Shown here: in pieces, positions 28,656 to 37,343 of the stretch | Layout: each line of letters starts with the position of its first letter | How positions within the stretch are numbered: position 1 is the first letter of the stretch | DNA from: Streptomyces sp. AC558_RSS880 | GTDB taxonomy: Bacteria; Actinomycetota; Actinomycetes; Streptomycetales; Streptomycetaceae | Direction: 5' to 3' | Length of the DNA stretch: 64,000 nucleotides | NCBI RefSeq assembly: GCF_019049255.1 | Contig: NZ_JAGMUJ010000040.1 | Location: 124,001 to 188,000 of the forward strand | The notes under the pieces: model-generated | What the model was told of the DNA's origin: nothing | Databases searched by the model: none | What the model saw: the letters and a program-made list of their open reading frames with translations, nothing else | Translations under genes and position numbers: made by a program

Positions 28656-29711
28656 CTACGCGAGACCCGCGCGTTCCAGGGCTTCGGTGCCGGCGCGGAG
28701 CGATGCGAGGCGCTCGTCGAGCGTGAAGCCGGCCGGGGCGAGGGTGAGGGTGGTGACTCCCGCGGTGGCGTAGGCCTTCATCCGGTCGGCGATGCGGTCG
28801 ACGGAGCCGAGGAGGGTGGTCTTGTCGATCAGGTCGTGCGGGACGGCGGCGGCCGCGCCCTGCTTGTCGCCGGTGAGGTACTTGTCCTGGATCTCGGCGG
28901 CCTCGCGTTCGTAGCCCATGCGCCGGGCGAGCTGGTTGTAGAAGTTCTGCTTGCGGCTGCCCATGCCGCCGACGTACAGCGCGGTGTAGGGGCGGAAGGT
29001 GTCGGCGAGGGTGGTGACGTCCTTGTCGTCGCCGACGGCGAGGGGGACGGTGGGGCAGATGTCGAAGCCGTCGAGGGTCTTGCCGGCCTTCTCGCGGCCC
29101 GCGCGGAGGTGCTTGACGGCGGTGTCCTCGAGGTGGTCGGCGGAGGGGAAGATCAGCAGGGCGCCGTCGGCGATCTCGCCGGTCTGTTCGAGGTTCTTCG
29201 GGCCGATGGCGGCGATGTAGAGGGGGATGTGCTCGCGCTGGGGGTGCACGGTGAGCTTGATGGGCTTGCCGGGGCCGCCGGGGAGGGGGAGGGTCCAGTG
29301 TTCGCCGTCGTGGGTGAGGCGTTCGCGGGTCATGGCCTTGCGGATGATCTCGACGTACTCGCGGGTGCGGGCGAGTGGCTTGTCGAACTTGACGCCGTAC
29401 CAGCCCTCGGAGACCTGGGGGCCGGAGACGCCGAGGCCGAGGCGGAAGCGGCCCTGGGAGAGGGAGTCCAGGGTGGCGGCGGTCATCGCCGTCATGGCCG
29501 GTTGACGGGCCGGGATCTGGAAGATGGCCGAGCCTACGTCGATGCGGTGGGTCTGGGCGGCGACCCAGGTGAGGACGGTGGCGGCGTCGGAACCGTAGGC
29601 CTCCGCGGCCCAGCAGACGGCGTATCCGAGGCGGTCTGCCTCCTGGGCCACGGCGAGGTTGTCCGCGTCCATTCCGGCACCCCAGTAGCCGAGGTTGATC
29701 CCTAGCTGCAT
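28656..29711 (-). CDS. LLM-class F420-dependent oxidoreductase
   Basis: A 351-aa luciferase-like TIM-barrel flavin/deazaflavin enzyme. The N-terminus MQLGINLGYWGAGMD, the AAEAYGSDA loop and LGVSGPQV are typical of the F420-using branch common in actinomycetes. The ATG at 29711 follows AAGGGGAGAG. The substrate cannot be inferred and no F420 genes are adjacent. Confidence 0.88.
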   Translation of the reverse strand: MQLGINLGYWGAGMDADNLAVAQEADRLGYAVCWAAEAYGSDAATVLTWVAAQTHRIDVGSAIFQIPARQPAMTAMTAATLDSLSQGRFRLGLGVSGPQVSEGWYGVKFDKPLARTREYVEIIRKAMTRERLTHDGEHWTLPLPGGPGKPIKLTVHPQREHIPLYIAAIGPKNLEQTGEIADGALLIFPSADHLEDTAVKHLRAGREKAGKTLDGFDICPTVPLAVGDDKDVTTLADTFRPYTALYVGGMGSRKQNFYNQLARRMGYEREAAEIQDKYLTGDKQGAAAAVPHDLIDKTTLLGSVDRIADRMKAYATAGVTTLTLAPAGFTLDERLASLRAGTEALERAGLA

Positions 29712-30064
29712 GGCGGCTCTCCCCTTACCGATGAGTAACGTCGCTTGTGCGGAGACCTTATACCTCCGGTGGTCGGGTGGGATGCCTGCGGCGCAGCGTT
29801 CGGCTTCGGTGGGGCGGGCGTAGCGCCCGCGACCGCGGGCAGTCGTGCCTCCCCCAGTGCCTTAAGGGCCTGGGAGGTACCCCCAGGGCGGCACGGGTGG
29901 GCGCGACGGCACCCCGCAAGCGCCGGGCAGCGCGACTCACCCCAGGGCCACACCAGCACGGGGCACCCCGTACGGCACCGGACCCCGCAACCGCTCACCC
30001 CCTCGGGAAATCCGTTGTCCACAGGCCCCCACACCAAAGGCTCTGGCCAGTAATCTCGGCGTTC
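29712..30064. other. Divergent spacer with imperfect G/C-rich hairpin
   Basis: A 353-bp gap between two divergent oxidoreductase genes. An imperfect inverted repeat lies at about 29848-29877 around TTAA, of a kind I recall recurring between Streptomyces genes. Promoters are not evident and no gene is seen. Confidence 0.35.
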
Positions 30065-31051
30065 ATGGAGCAGAGGCATCTCGGCCGTACCGGCCTGCGC
30101 GTGTCCCGGATCGGGCTCGGGACTCTGACCTGGGGTCGGGACACCGACGAGCACGACGCCGCGGACCTCTTGAAGACGTTCTGGGAAGCCGGCGGGACCC
30201 TCGTCGACACCGCCGACGTGTACGGCGACGGAGAGTCCGAGTACCTGCTCGGGAAGCTGATGGACGGGCTGGTACCGCGCCAGGACCTCGTCATCTCCAC
30301 GAAGGCCGGGAGCGTACCCGACCCGGACCGCCGCTTCGACGGCTCGCGCGGCCATCTGCTCTCCGCCCTGGACGCCTCGCTCGCCCGCCTCGGCACCGAC
30401 TACGTCGACGTGTGGCACATCCACGCCTACGACCCCGCCACCCCGCTGGACGAGACGCTCGCCGCGCTCGACATCGCCGTCGGCAGCGGGCGCGTGCGGT
30501 ACGCCGGTGTCTCCAACTTCTGCGGCTGGCAGCTGGCCAAGGCGGCGACCTGGCAACTCGCCGCGCCGGGGGTGAGAACCCGGCTGGCGAGCACCCAGAT
30601 GGAGTACTCGCTGCTCCAGCGGGGCGTGGAGCGCGAGGTCCTCCCCGCGGCCCTCGACCTGGGGATCGGGCTGTTGCCGTCCTCGCCGCTCGGCCGGGGC
30701 GTGCTCACCGGCAAGTACCGCAACGACTCCGCGCCGGCGGACTCCCGGGGTGCCTCGGAGCATCTCGCGCTGTTCGTCGAGCCGTATCTCGACGACACGG
30801 CGAGCCGCATCGTGGACGCCGTGACCACGGCGGCGGACGGGCTCGCCGTGACCGCGCTGCAGGTGGCCCTCGCCTGGGTCCGTGACCGGCCCGGTGTGGC
30901 CGCCCCCATCGTCGGCGCGCGCACCGCGCAGCAGCTCACGGCGGCGTTGTCAGTGGAGGCCCTTAGTCTTCCTGACGAGATCTGCCGGGCTCTCGACGAC
31001 GTGTCGGCGCCCGTGCACCGCTATCCCGATCACGACTGGAGCACGCTGTGA
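30065..31051 (+). CDS. Aldo/keto reductase
   Basis: A 328-aa NADPH-dependent reductase. The catalytic tetrad is recognisable: Asp and Tyr in DTADVYGDGESE, Lys in VISTKAG, and His in DVWHIHAYD. The barrel is complete, with the C-terminal cofactor segment PIVGARTAQQL. The stop overlaps the next start by four bases (GTGA), so the two genes are translationally coupled. The substrate is unknown. Confidence 0.9.
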   Translation: MEQRHLGRTGLRVSRIGLGTLTWGRDTDEHDAADLLKTFWEAGGTLVDTADVYGDGESEYLLGKLMDGLVPRQDLVISTKAGSVPDPDRRFDGSRGHLLSALDASLARLGTDYVDVWHIHAYDPATPLDETLAALDIAVGSGRVRYAGVSNFCGWQLAKAATWQLAAPGVRTRLASTQMEYSLLQRGVEREVLPAALDLGIGLLPSSPLGRGVLTGKYRNDSAPADSRGASEHLALFVEPYLDDTASRIVDAVTTAADGLAVTALQVALAWVRDRPGVAAPIVGARTAQQLTAALSVEALSLPDEICRALDDVSAPVHRYPDHDWSTL

Positions 31052-33093
31052 GCACGGAGCCGCCCGAGACCGCGGAGGACGCCGAGGAGCCGGGGACGTC
31101 TGCCGAGGGCGCGCAGGTGTCCGAGGCCGAGGCCGAGCTGGCCGCGCAGCGCGTGGAGCGGGAGCGGATCGAGCGGCGGAAGGCGGAGCGGCAGGGGCCG
31201 ATCGAGGCCGGGGGCAAGCTGAGCGGCACGGCCGCGGATCTGCTGGCCGCCGTACGGGCCGTGGAGAGCGGTGAGAAGCCGGCCGCCACCGTGTTCGCGG
31301 AGGCCGAACCCGCGCCGCGGCGGCCCGCTCCCGAGCCCGTGCGCCGGGTTCCGTCCGTGGCTCCGGGCCCGCTGGTTCCCGCCGCCGGTGCCGTCGAGGA
31401 CGTGCGGGCGGTGCTGGTCCAGGGGGGTGCGCCGGAGGGGATCGCCGTACAGGCCGCCGGCGTGTTCGGGGACGGGGGCGCCGACGTGCTGCGCACCGAT
31501 CCCTGGCAGTTGCTGCGGGTCCCCGGGGTGCGTCCCGAGCAGGCGGACGGGTTCGCCCGGGCGCTGCTCGGCGCCGAGGCCGGGCCGGACGACGAGCGGC
31601 GGGGGCGGGCGGTCACCGTGTGGCTGCTGGAGCAGGCCGCGCTGGCCGGACACACCGCGCTGGAGATGTCGGCGCTGGTCGCCGCGCTGGGGCGGCAGGG
31701 GGTGCCGGAGCCCGAGGAGACCGTGCAGAACGCCGTCTCGGAGGGGGACGTGCTCGTTTTCCAGGACGCCGTCGGCGAAGCCGGTGGCGCCGGGGAGGAC
31801 GAGGAGCGGCCGGTTCGGGTGCTGGTGGGGCTGGAGCGGTGTGCGCTGGCCGAGGAGAGTCTGGCCGACGGGCTGGCCCGGCTGGTCAACTCCGTGACCG
31901 GGCAGGACGGTGCGGGTGAGGAGTGGGAGCGTGCGGCCGCCTCGGCGGAGGGTTCCGCGGGTGAGCTGATCCGGGCGGTCGCCGGGCACGGGCTGGTGCT
32001 GCACACCGGTGGGGAGGCCTCGCTGGCCGAACCGGCGGCGCTGGTGAGCGCCGCGCGGGAGCTGGGGTTGCGGGTCTGGGCCGCCGCCCACGGTCCGGTG
32101 GGGCGTGCCCGGTTCGCGGGCCTGGTCGGGGGGGCCGGGGTCGCCACCGTCGCCGGACTGCTGTCCGGTGCCGAGGGGCCCGGGCGGGACGCCGACGGGG
32201 CGCTGGAGGTGGATCTGCTGGTGGTGCTCGACGCTCCGCAGCTGGATGTCGAGACCGCCGCGCTGGTGACGGAGTCGCTGCCGGACGGGGCGCGGCTGGT
32301 GCTGGCCGGTGATCCGGGTGTGCTGTGGTCGGTGGGGCCGGGGCGGGTGTTCGCGGATCTGCTGGCGGCGCGGGTCTGCCCGCAGATCGCCTCGCGGCGG
32401 CCGGATCCCGGCCCGCTGGGTGAGCTGGTCTCGGGCATCGGCGTCGGCGAGCTGAACCAGGTGGCGGCGCCCGGCAAGGAGGTCGTGATCGTGCCGGTGC
32501 GGGACGCGGGGGAGGCCGTGCACCGGACCGTGCAGCTGGTGGTGGACTCGGTGCCGCGAGCGATCGGCGTGCCGGTCGAGGAGACCCAGGTGATCACTCC
32601 GGGGCACGGGGGTGCGGTGGGTACGCGTGCGTTGAACGCGGCGCTCAAGGAGCGGCTGAATCCGGGGCCGGGACGCTTCGGCGGATTCGACCCGGGTGAC
32701 CGGGTCGCCTACTCCCCCGCTCCGGGTCGTGCGCTGCCGGGCCGCGTGGTGAGGGCCGACGGCGAGGGGTTGCACCTGGAGTGCGGGGGCGAGGAGGTCG
32801 TCGTACCGAGGGAGCGGGTGGAGTCGTCCGTGCGGCACGGGTGGGCGCTGACCGCGCACCAGGCGGTGGGCTGCCGGTGGCCCGCGGTGGTCGTGGTGCT
32901 GCCCGGTGACGCCGCACAGGCACTGAGCCGGCCCTGGGTGTACACGGCGTTCAGCAGGGCCGACCGGCATCTGTCCGTGGTGCACGGTGTGGAGCAGGCG
33001 CTGCCGCGTGCCGTGGCCGAGGTGGCGGCGAAGCCGCGGACCACCCGGTTGCCGGTGCTGCTGGCCCCGCAGGTTCCGGTGGCGGAGGGCTGA
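31048..33093 (+). CDS. RecD2-like protein with degenerate helicase motifs
   Basis: A 681-aa protein with RecD2 layout: charged N-terminus, helix-hairpin-helix region (about 125-185, LLRVPGVRPEQADGFARALLG), two RecA-like domains, and a C-terminal UvrD_C-type segment (ALTAHQAVGCRWPAVVVV... WVYTAFSRADRHLSVV). The Walker A position reads VLHTGGEASLAEP without GxGKT, and the Walker B position reads LLVVLDAPQLD without the usual DE. It is therefore probably not an ATP-driven helicase; it may bind DNA or a partner. It is coupled to the aldo/keto reductase gene. Confidence 0.78.
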   Translation: MSTEPPETAEDAEEPGTSAEGAQVSEAEAELAAQRVERERIERRKAERQGPIEAGGKLSGTAADLLAAVRAVESGEKPAATVFAEAEPAPRRPAPEPVRRVPSVAPGPLVPAAGAVEDVRAVLVQGGAPEGIAVQAAGVFGDGGADVLRTDPWQLLRVPGVRPEQADGFARALLGAEAGPDDERRGRAVTVWLLEQAALAGHTALEMSALVAALGRQGVPEPEETVQNAVSEGDVLVFQDAVGEAGGAGEDEERPVRVLVGLERCALAEESLADGLARLVNSVTGQDGAGEEWERAAASAEGSAGELIRAVAGHGLVLHTGGEASLAEPAALVSAARELGLRVWAAAHGPVGRARFAGLVGGAGVATVAGLLSGAEGPGRDADGALEVDLLVVLDAPQLDVETAALVTESLPDGARLVLAGDPGVLWSVGPGRVFADLLAARVCPQIASRRPDPGPLGELVSGIGVGELNQVAAPGKEVVIVPVRDAGEAVHRTVQLVVDSVPRAIGVPVEETQVITPGHGGAVGTRALNAALKERLNPGPGRFGGFDPGDRVAYSPAPGRALPGRVVRADGEGLHLECGGEEVVVPRERVESSVRHGWALTAHQAVGCRWPAVVVVLPGDAAQALSRPWVYTAFSRADRHLSVVHGVEQALPRAVAEVAAKPRTTRLPVLLAPQVPVAEG

Positions 33094-33100
33094 GCCGGAC

Positions 33101-33144
33101 CCCCACGCGGGCGGCGGCACCGGAGGGCCGCCGCCCGCGTGGGG
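33101..33144. terminator. Bidirectional hairpin
   Basis: Perfect 18-bp arms 33101-33118 and 33127-33144 with an eight-base loop, between the RecD2-like (+) and acidic-protein (-) genes. Confidence 0.8.
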
Positions 33145-33153
33145 CGGGTGCGG

Positions 33154-33828
33154 TCAGCGGTCCGCGTCGAGGGGTTCCAGGTCCTCGTCCGGGTCCAGCT
33201 CGTCCTCCAGGTCGTCCTCGTCCTCGAGGTCCTCCTCGTCGTCGAAGACCGCGCTGACGTCGAAGCGGCACACCACCCGCTGCGGGTCCACCTGCTCGAA
33301 CGGCGCCTCCAGCCACTCGCCGGGTTCCGCGGGGTCGTCCGATGCCGTCACCCAGAGCGTGGAGTCGCCTTCCTCCAGTCCGAACTCCTTGTGCCGGGAG
33401 GCGATCTCGTCCGGCTCGAACTCGCCGAACAGCAGGCCGAGCGCGCCGTGGACGGTGCCCGACGCCTCCGAGCCCTCGTCGTCGGCCGCCTCGATCCGCT
33501 GGGCGTGCGCGCGCAGCCGCTGGGGTTCCACGACGGCGTAGTCACGGCGGATCAGCACGCTGAGCGCGGCCGGTTCCTCGGGACCGGTGTACGGCGGCGC
33601 GTCCTCCGCGCCGGGGATCTCGAAGGGGGTGACCTCGTCGTAGCGGTCGTAGAGCAGTTCGTCGTACGCCTCCGCGGCCGCGGCCAGCTGGTTGAACGCC
33701 TCGTAGACGGCCGGGTCGTCCTCACCCGACCGTCGTTCGACCGCGGCCAGGTGGCGGTCGAGCGCGGTCTTCACCGCCTCGGCGGCGGCGCGTACCTCGG
33801 CAGCGGTGGGCTGCGCAGCATCAGACAT
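33154..33828 (-). CDS. Conserved acidic protein of unknown function
   Basis: A 224-aa protein not recognised by function. An N-terminal helical part (about 1-70) is followed by a mixed region, then an extremely acidic tail from about 195 made almost only of Asp, Glu and Leu. The ATG at 33828 is the first start giving the MSDAAQPT N-terminus; an upstream extension would run into the divergent DUF5703 gene. No signal or membrane segment. Confidence 0.75.
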   Translation of the reverse strand: MSDAAQPTAAEVRAAAEAVKTALDRHLAAVERRSGEDDPAVYEAFNQLAAAAEAYDELLYDRYDEVTPFEIPGAEDAPPYTGPEEPAALSVLIRRDYAVVEPQRLRAHAQRIEAADDEGSEASGTVHGALGLLFGEFEPDEIASRHKEFGLEEGDSTLWVTASDDPAEPGEWLEAPFEQVDPQRVVCRFDVSAVFDDEEDLEDEDDLEDELDPDEDLEPLDADR

Positions 33829-33875
33829 AGTGCAGACGCTATCCGTACCGGGGCCCGGCCCGCACAATAGATGCG

Positions 33876-34064
33876 ATGCCGGAATACGAATTTGTCGACG
33901 TGCACGTACCGCGCGGGGTCTCCCGCAAGGAGACGGCACGTCTGCTGACGGACCATGCAGAGTACGGTCACTGGGAGTTGTACCGCCTGACGCTGATGCG
34001 TGACGGCAGTCGCAGGGTGCGGCTGCGGAGGCGGATCATCCGCCAGGTGCGCGCCACTTGGTGA
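33876..34064 (+). CDS. DUF5703 small basic protein
   Basis: A 62-aa protein beginning MPEYEFVDVHVPRGVS, typical of DUF5703, with a strongly basic C-terminus (RRVRLRRRIIRQVRATW) suggesting nucleic-acid contact. Function unknown. It is divergent from the acidic protein gene with a 47-bp gap. Confidence 0.8.
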   Translation: MPEYEFVDVHVPRGVSRKETARLLTDHAEYGHWELYRLTLMRDGSRRVRLRRRIIRQVRATW

Positions 34065-34091
34065 TCTTCGACACCCGACCGGAATCACACG

Positions 34092-34127
34092 ACGGAGCGG
34101 ACCCCGCGGTCGCGGGGTCCGCTCCGT
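34092..34127. terminator. Bidirectional hairpin
   Basis: Perfect 17-bp arms 34092-34108 and 34111-34127, between the convergent DUF5703 and long-chaplin genes. Confidence 0.8.
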
Positions 34128-34137
34128 GTGTCCGGTG

Positions 34138-35085
34138 TCACGCGGCGGTCCGTGCCTTGCGGTAGAGGACCGCGCCGGCGAGCAGCGCGCCCGCGCCGAC
34201 GGGCAGGACGAGCCCCAGCGGCAGCTCGCTGCCGGTCTGCGCGAGCTGCGCGTCGTGCCGGGGGTGGGTGAGGGAGTGGACGCCCTGCTGGTCGTCGGCC
34301 GACGGGCGGTCCGGGGTGCCCGGCTCGTCGCCGGGGTGCTCCGGGCTGCCGGGGTGCTCGGGGCTGCCGGGGTGCTCGGGGCTGCCGGGGTCGCCCGGGT
34401 CGCCGGGGTCGCCGGGCTGTCCCGGGGTGTCGTGGCCCGAGCCGCCGTTCGCGCAGCCGTTGCCCTCGGTGGCGTTGCCGGCGCCGAGGATGTCGACGCT
34501 GTTGCCGCAGACGTTCACCGGGATGTGGATCGGTGCCTGGATGTGGTTGCCGGAGCCCACGCCGGGCGAGCCCTCGGCATGGCCGCCGGCGTGCGAACCG
34601 CCGTGGCCGCCGGAGTCGCCGTACCCACCCGAGGAAGAGCCACCCTGGTTGGCACAGGAGTTCCCCACCGACGGGTTGAGGACACCGACCACGTCGACCG
34701 TGTTCCCGCAGACGTTCACCGGCACATGCACCGGCGCCTGCACCGTGTTCCCGGAGAGCACACCGGGCGAGCCCTCGGCATGGCCACCGGCGTGCGAACC
34801 GCCGTGGCCGCCGGAGTCGCCGTACCCGCCCGAGGAAGAGCCACCCTGGTTGGCACAGGAGTTCCCCACCGACGGGTTGAGGACACCGACCACGTTGACC
34901 GTGTTCCCGCAGACGTTCACCGGGATGTGGATCGGCGCCTGCACCGTGTTCCCGGAGCCCACGCCGGGCGAGCCGGCGGCGTGGCCCGTCGCGCCGGAGT
35001 CGGCGTGGGCGGTCCCGCCCGCGGCGGCGAGTACGCCCGTGGCCGCCGCCATCGTCATCAGGCCCTTGCGGGTGACCTGTCGCAT
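34138..35085 (-). CDS. chpC: Long chaplin with three chaplin domains and a sortase signal
   Basis: A 315-aa secreted, cell-wall-anchored surface protein that helps form the hydrophobic aerial-hyphal coat. A signal peptide (about 1-28, ending TAHADS) is followed by three chaplin domains, each with the VNVCGN(T/S)V...GN.C(A)N pattern and paired cysteines. A Pro/Gly-rich stalk follows, then the LAQTG class E sortase motif, a hydrophobic segment and basic end. S. coelicolor long chaplins have two such domains; here a 201-bp tandem duplication gives a third. The start is ATG 35085. The symbol is assigned by position beside chpH. Confidence 0.9.
   Translation of the reverse strand: MRQVTRKGLMTMAAATGVLAAAGGTAHADSGATGHAAGSPGVGSGNTVQAPIHIPVNVCGNTVNVVGVLNPSVGNSCANQGGSSSGGYGDSGGHGGSHAGGHAEGSPGVLSGNTVQAPVHVPVNVCGNTVDVVGVLNPSVGNSCANQGGSSSGGYGDSGGHGGSHAGGHAEGSPGVGSGNHIQAPIHIPVNVCGNSVDILGAGNATEGNGCANGGSGHDTPGQPGDPGDPGDPGSPEHPGSPEHPGSPEHPGDEPGTPDRPSADDQQGVHSLTHPRHDAQLAQTGSELPLGLVLPVGAGALLAGAVLYRKARTAA
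34571..34972. repeat. Two tandem 201-bp in-frame repeats inside the chaplin gene
   Basis: Units 34571-34771 and 34772-34972 differ at only a small number of positions and each encodes a Gly/Ser/His linker plus one chaplin domain (67 codons). Confidence 0.9.
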
Positions 35086-35166
35086 TGCTGAAATCCCTGC
35101 CTTCGACCTGGTGCCGGGAATCGGCGTTCCGCAGGATTCCCGGTGTTCCGACGTTCGATGAGAGCG

Positions 35167-35205
35167 GTCGGCCCCGGAGCGCATGGCGCACGCTCCGGGG
35201 CCGAC
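35167..35205 (-). terminator. Hairpin after chpH
   Basis: Perfect 15-bp arms 35167-35181 and 35191-35205, just past the chpH stop and upstream of the long chaplin gene. Confidence 0.75.
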
Positions 35206-35251
35206 GGGCTCAAGCCCTCAGCGGGCGTGCCCTAGAGGGCGAGGCACAACG

Positions 35252-35485
35252 TCACTTGTTGATGCAGACGTTGCCGAAGGCGGGGTTCAGCAGCCCGATC
35301 ACGGAGATCGTGTTGCCGCAGACGTTCACGGGGACGTGGATCGGGGCCTGCACGACGTTGCCGGAAAGGACACCCGGGGAGTGCGCGGCAACACCCTGGG
35401 CACCGGAGTCGGCGGCGGCCATGCCCGCGCCCGCGAGAACCAGACCACCGGTGGCAGCCGCGACGGCGACGACCTTCTTGAGCAT
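35252..35485 (-). CDS. chpH: Short chaplin ChpH
   Basis: A 77-aa secreted amphipathic protein that assembles into amyloid-like fibrils on aerial hyphae. Signal peptide about 1-25, then a single chaplin domain with the two conserved Cys (VNVCGN and GNVCIN). The ATG at 35485 has a strong AGGAGG site. It is paired with the long chaplin gene as in S. coelicolor. Expression is expected to be developmental; no sigma-factor site was identified by eye. Confidence 0.93.
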   Translation of the reverse strand: MLKKVVAVAAATGGLVLAGAGMAAADSGAQGVAAHSPGVLSGNVVQAPIHVPVNVCGNTISVIGLLNPAFGNVCINK

Positions 35486-35637
35486 TATTCCTCCTAGTTG
35501 GCAAAGCGATCCAAAGTCGCGGATCACATCACGGCTAACGAGGACGGAGTAATGAGGCTACGAGCTTATCGTCGCATTCACTCTTCCCGGTCAACTCTGT
35601 ACGCCTGCACGATTATTGAGTTCATCGGGTAACCGCC

Positions 35638-36963
35638 TCAGGAGGCGTCGAGGAAGCGGTCGAGCACCCGCACACCGAACTTCAGACCGTCCACCGGCAC
35701 CCGCTCGTCGACCCCGTGGAACATGCCGGCGAAGTCCAGCTCCGGGGGGAGCTTGAGGGGCGCGAAGCCGAAGCCCCGGATGCCGAGGTCGTCGAAGGAC
35801 TTGGCGTCCGTTCCGCCGGAGAGCATGTACGGGATGGCCTTCGCGGCCGGGTCCTCGGCCACCAGCGCGGACTGCATCGCGTCCACGAGGGCTCCGTCGA
35901 ACGTGGTCTCGACGGCCTTGTCGGAGTGGACGTCCTCGCGCCGCACCTTCGGACCGAGGATCCGGTCGAGGTCGGCGAGGAACTCCTCCTCGTGTCCGGG
36001 CAGGAACCGACCGTCCACGTGCGCGGTCGCCTCGCCCGGGATGACGTTGACCTTGTAGCCCGCGCCCAGCTGGGTGGGATTGGCGGTATTGCTCAGTGTC
36101 GCGCCGATGAGCTTGGCGATGCCGCCGAGCTTGGCGAGGGTCCCCTCCATGTTCTCCGGGTCGAGCTCGGTCCCGAGGGCGTCGCCCAGTTCGTCGAGGA
36201 AGGCCCGGGTCGTCTTCGTGACGCGGACGGGGAACTTGTGCCGGCCGAGACGCGCGACGGCCTCCGACAGCTCGGTGATGGCGTTGTCGCGGTGGATCAT
36301 CGACCCGTGCCCGGCGGTGCCGGCCACGGTCAGCTTCATCCAGTGCATGCCCTTCTCGGCGGTCTGGATCAGATACAGGCGGCGCTGCTCGCTGACGGTG
36401 AACGAGAAGCCGCCCACCTCGCTGATCGCCTCGGTGACGCCCTCGAAGAGGTGCGGGTGGTTGTCGACCAGGTGGCGGGCGCCGTACGTGCCGCCGGCCT
36501 CCTCGTCCGCGAGGAAGGCGAGGACGATGTCGCGCGGGGGCTTGCGGCCGCTGCGCAGCCGGTCGCGGACGACCGCGAGGGTCATCGCGTCCATGTCCTT
36601 CATGTCGACGGCCCCGCGCCCCCACACGCATCCGTCGGCGATCTCGCCGGAGAAGGGGTGGTGGGTCCAGTCGGCGGCGTTGGCCGGTACGACGTCGGTG
36701 TGGCCGTGGATGAGCAGCGCGGGCCGCGACGGGTCCTCGCCCTCGATCCGGGCCACCGTGGAGGCTCGTCCGGGGTGCGACTCGAAGATCTGCGGCTCGA
36801 GTCCCACTTCGGCGAGCTTCTCGGCGACGTACTCGGCCGCCTTGCGCTCGCCGGGGCCCGAGTGGTCGCCGTAGTTGCTGGTGTCGATCCGGATCAGCTC
36901 GCGGCAGAGGTCCACGACCTCGTCCTCACCGGTGACGCTCCTGGCCGTGTCCGTCTCGCTCAC
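35638..36963 (-). CDS. M20 family metallopeptidase
   Basis: A 441-aa di-zinc aminoacylase/dipeptidase-type enzyme. Zinc ligands show in LIHGHTDVVP and GRGAVDMKDMD, the catalytic Glu pair in LADEEAGGTYG, and the lid domain His in AGTAGHGS; the late His is in FHGVDERV. The GTG at 36963 has GGGAGGAAG upstream. The substrate is unknown. It is the last core gene before the tRNA. Confidence 0.9.
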   Translation of the reverse strand: MSETDTARSVTGEDEVVDLCRELIRIDTSNYGDHSGPGERKAAEYVAEKLAEVGLEPQIFESHPGRASTVARIEGEDPSRPALLIHGHTDVVPANAADWTHHPFSGEIADGCVWGRGAVDMKDMDAMTLAVVRDRLRSGRKPPRDIVLAFLADEEAGGTYGARHLVDNHPHLFEGVTEAISEVGGFSFTVSEQRRLYLIQTAEKGMHWMKLTVAGTAGHGSMIHRDNAITELSEAVARLGRHKFPVRVTKTTRAFLDELGDALGTELDPENMEGTLAKLGGIAKLIGATLSNTANPTQLGAGYKVNVIPGEATAHVDGRFLPGHEEEFLADLDRILGPKVRREDVHSDKAVETTFDGALVDAMQSALVAEDPAAKAIPYMLSGGTDAKSFDDLGIRGFGFAPLKLPPELDFAGMFHGVDERVPVDGLKFGVRVLDRFLDAS

Positions 36964-37166
36964 GTGCTTCCTCCCGCTGCTGGTGTTCCCGCTGGTGGGT
37001 CGTCCCCTCATCCTCCCTCCCCCGCGGTCGCGCCCCAAGACCCGGCCCGGCCCGTCACACGCCGTTCACGCGACGGCGCGGCCGGGCGGGGGTGATCGGC
37101 CACCCCGGAACACCTGGTAATGTTTACGTCGTCGCCACGGGGGAAACCCCGCGCGACAGACACCTT

Positions 37167-37254
37167 GTCCGGGTGGCGGAATGGCAGACGCGCTAGCTTG
37201 AGGTGCTAGTGCCCTTTATCGGGCGTGGGGGTTCAAGTCCCCCCTCGGACACCA
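37167..37254 (+). tRNA. tRNA-Leu (anticodon GAG), CCA encoded
   Basis: An 88-base class II tRNA. The acceptor stem GTCCGGG pairs with CTCGGAC, the anticodon stem CTAGC/GCTAG encloses loop TTGAGGT with anticodon GAG, a long variable arm follows, and the T arm contains GTTCAAG. The 3' CCA is encoded. It forms the junction between core and accessory DNA. Confidence 0.95.
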
Positions 37255-37264
37255 GCAAGATCGA

Positions 37265-37293
37265 GATGGACCCTTAATCATCAAGGGTCCATC
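37265..37293 (+). terminator. Terminator after tRNA-Leu
   Basis: The arms GATGGACCCTT (37265-37275) and AAGGGTCCATC (37283-37293) are followed by GTCGTTTT, a short T-run on the + strand. Placed 10 bases after the tRNA; it could also serve the HNH gene from the other side. Confidence 0.75.
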
Positions 37294-37343
37294 GTCGTTT
37301 TCCCTCCAGCCGACAGCTCACGCGCAAGCGGACGTGGACCAGG

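Noticed and set aside
34571..34972. Possible CRISPR-like repeats
   Set aside because: These are in-frame 201-bp units coding for chaplin domains; no short repeats with unique spacers are present anywhere in the window.
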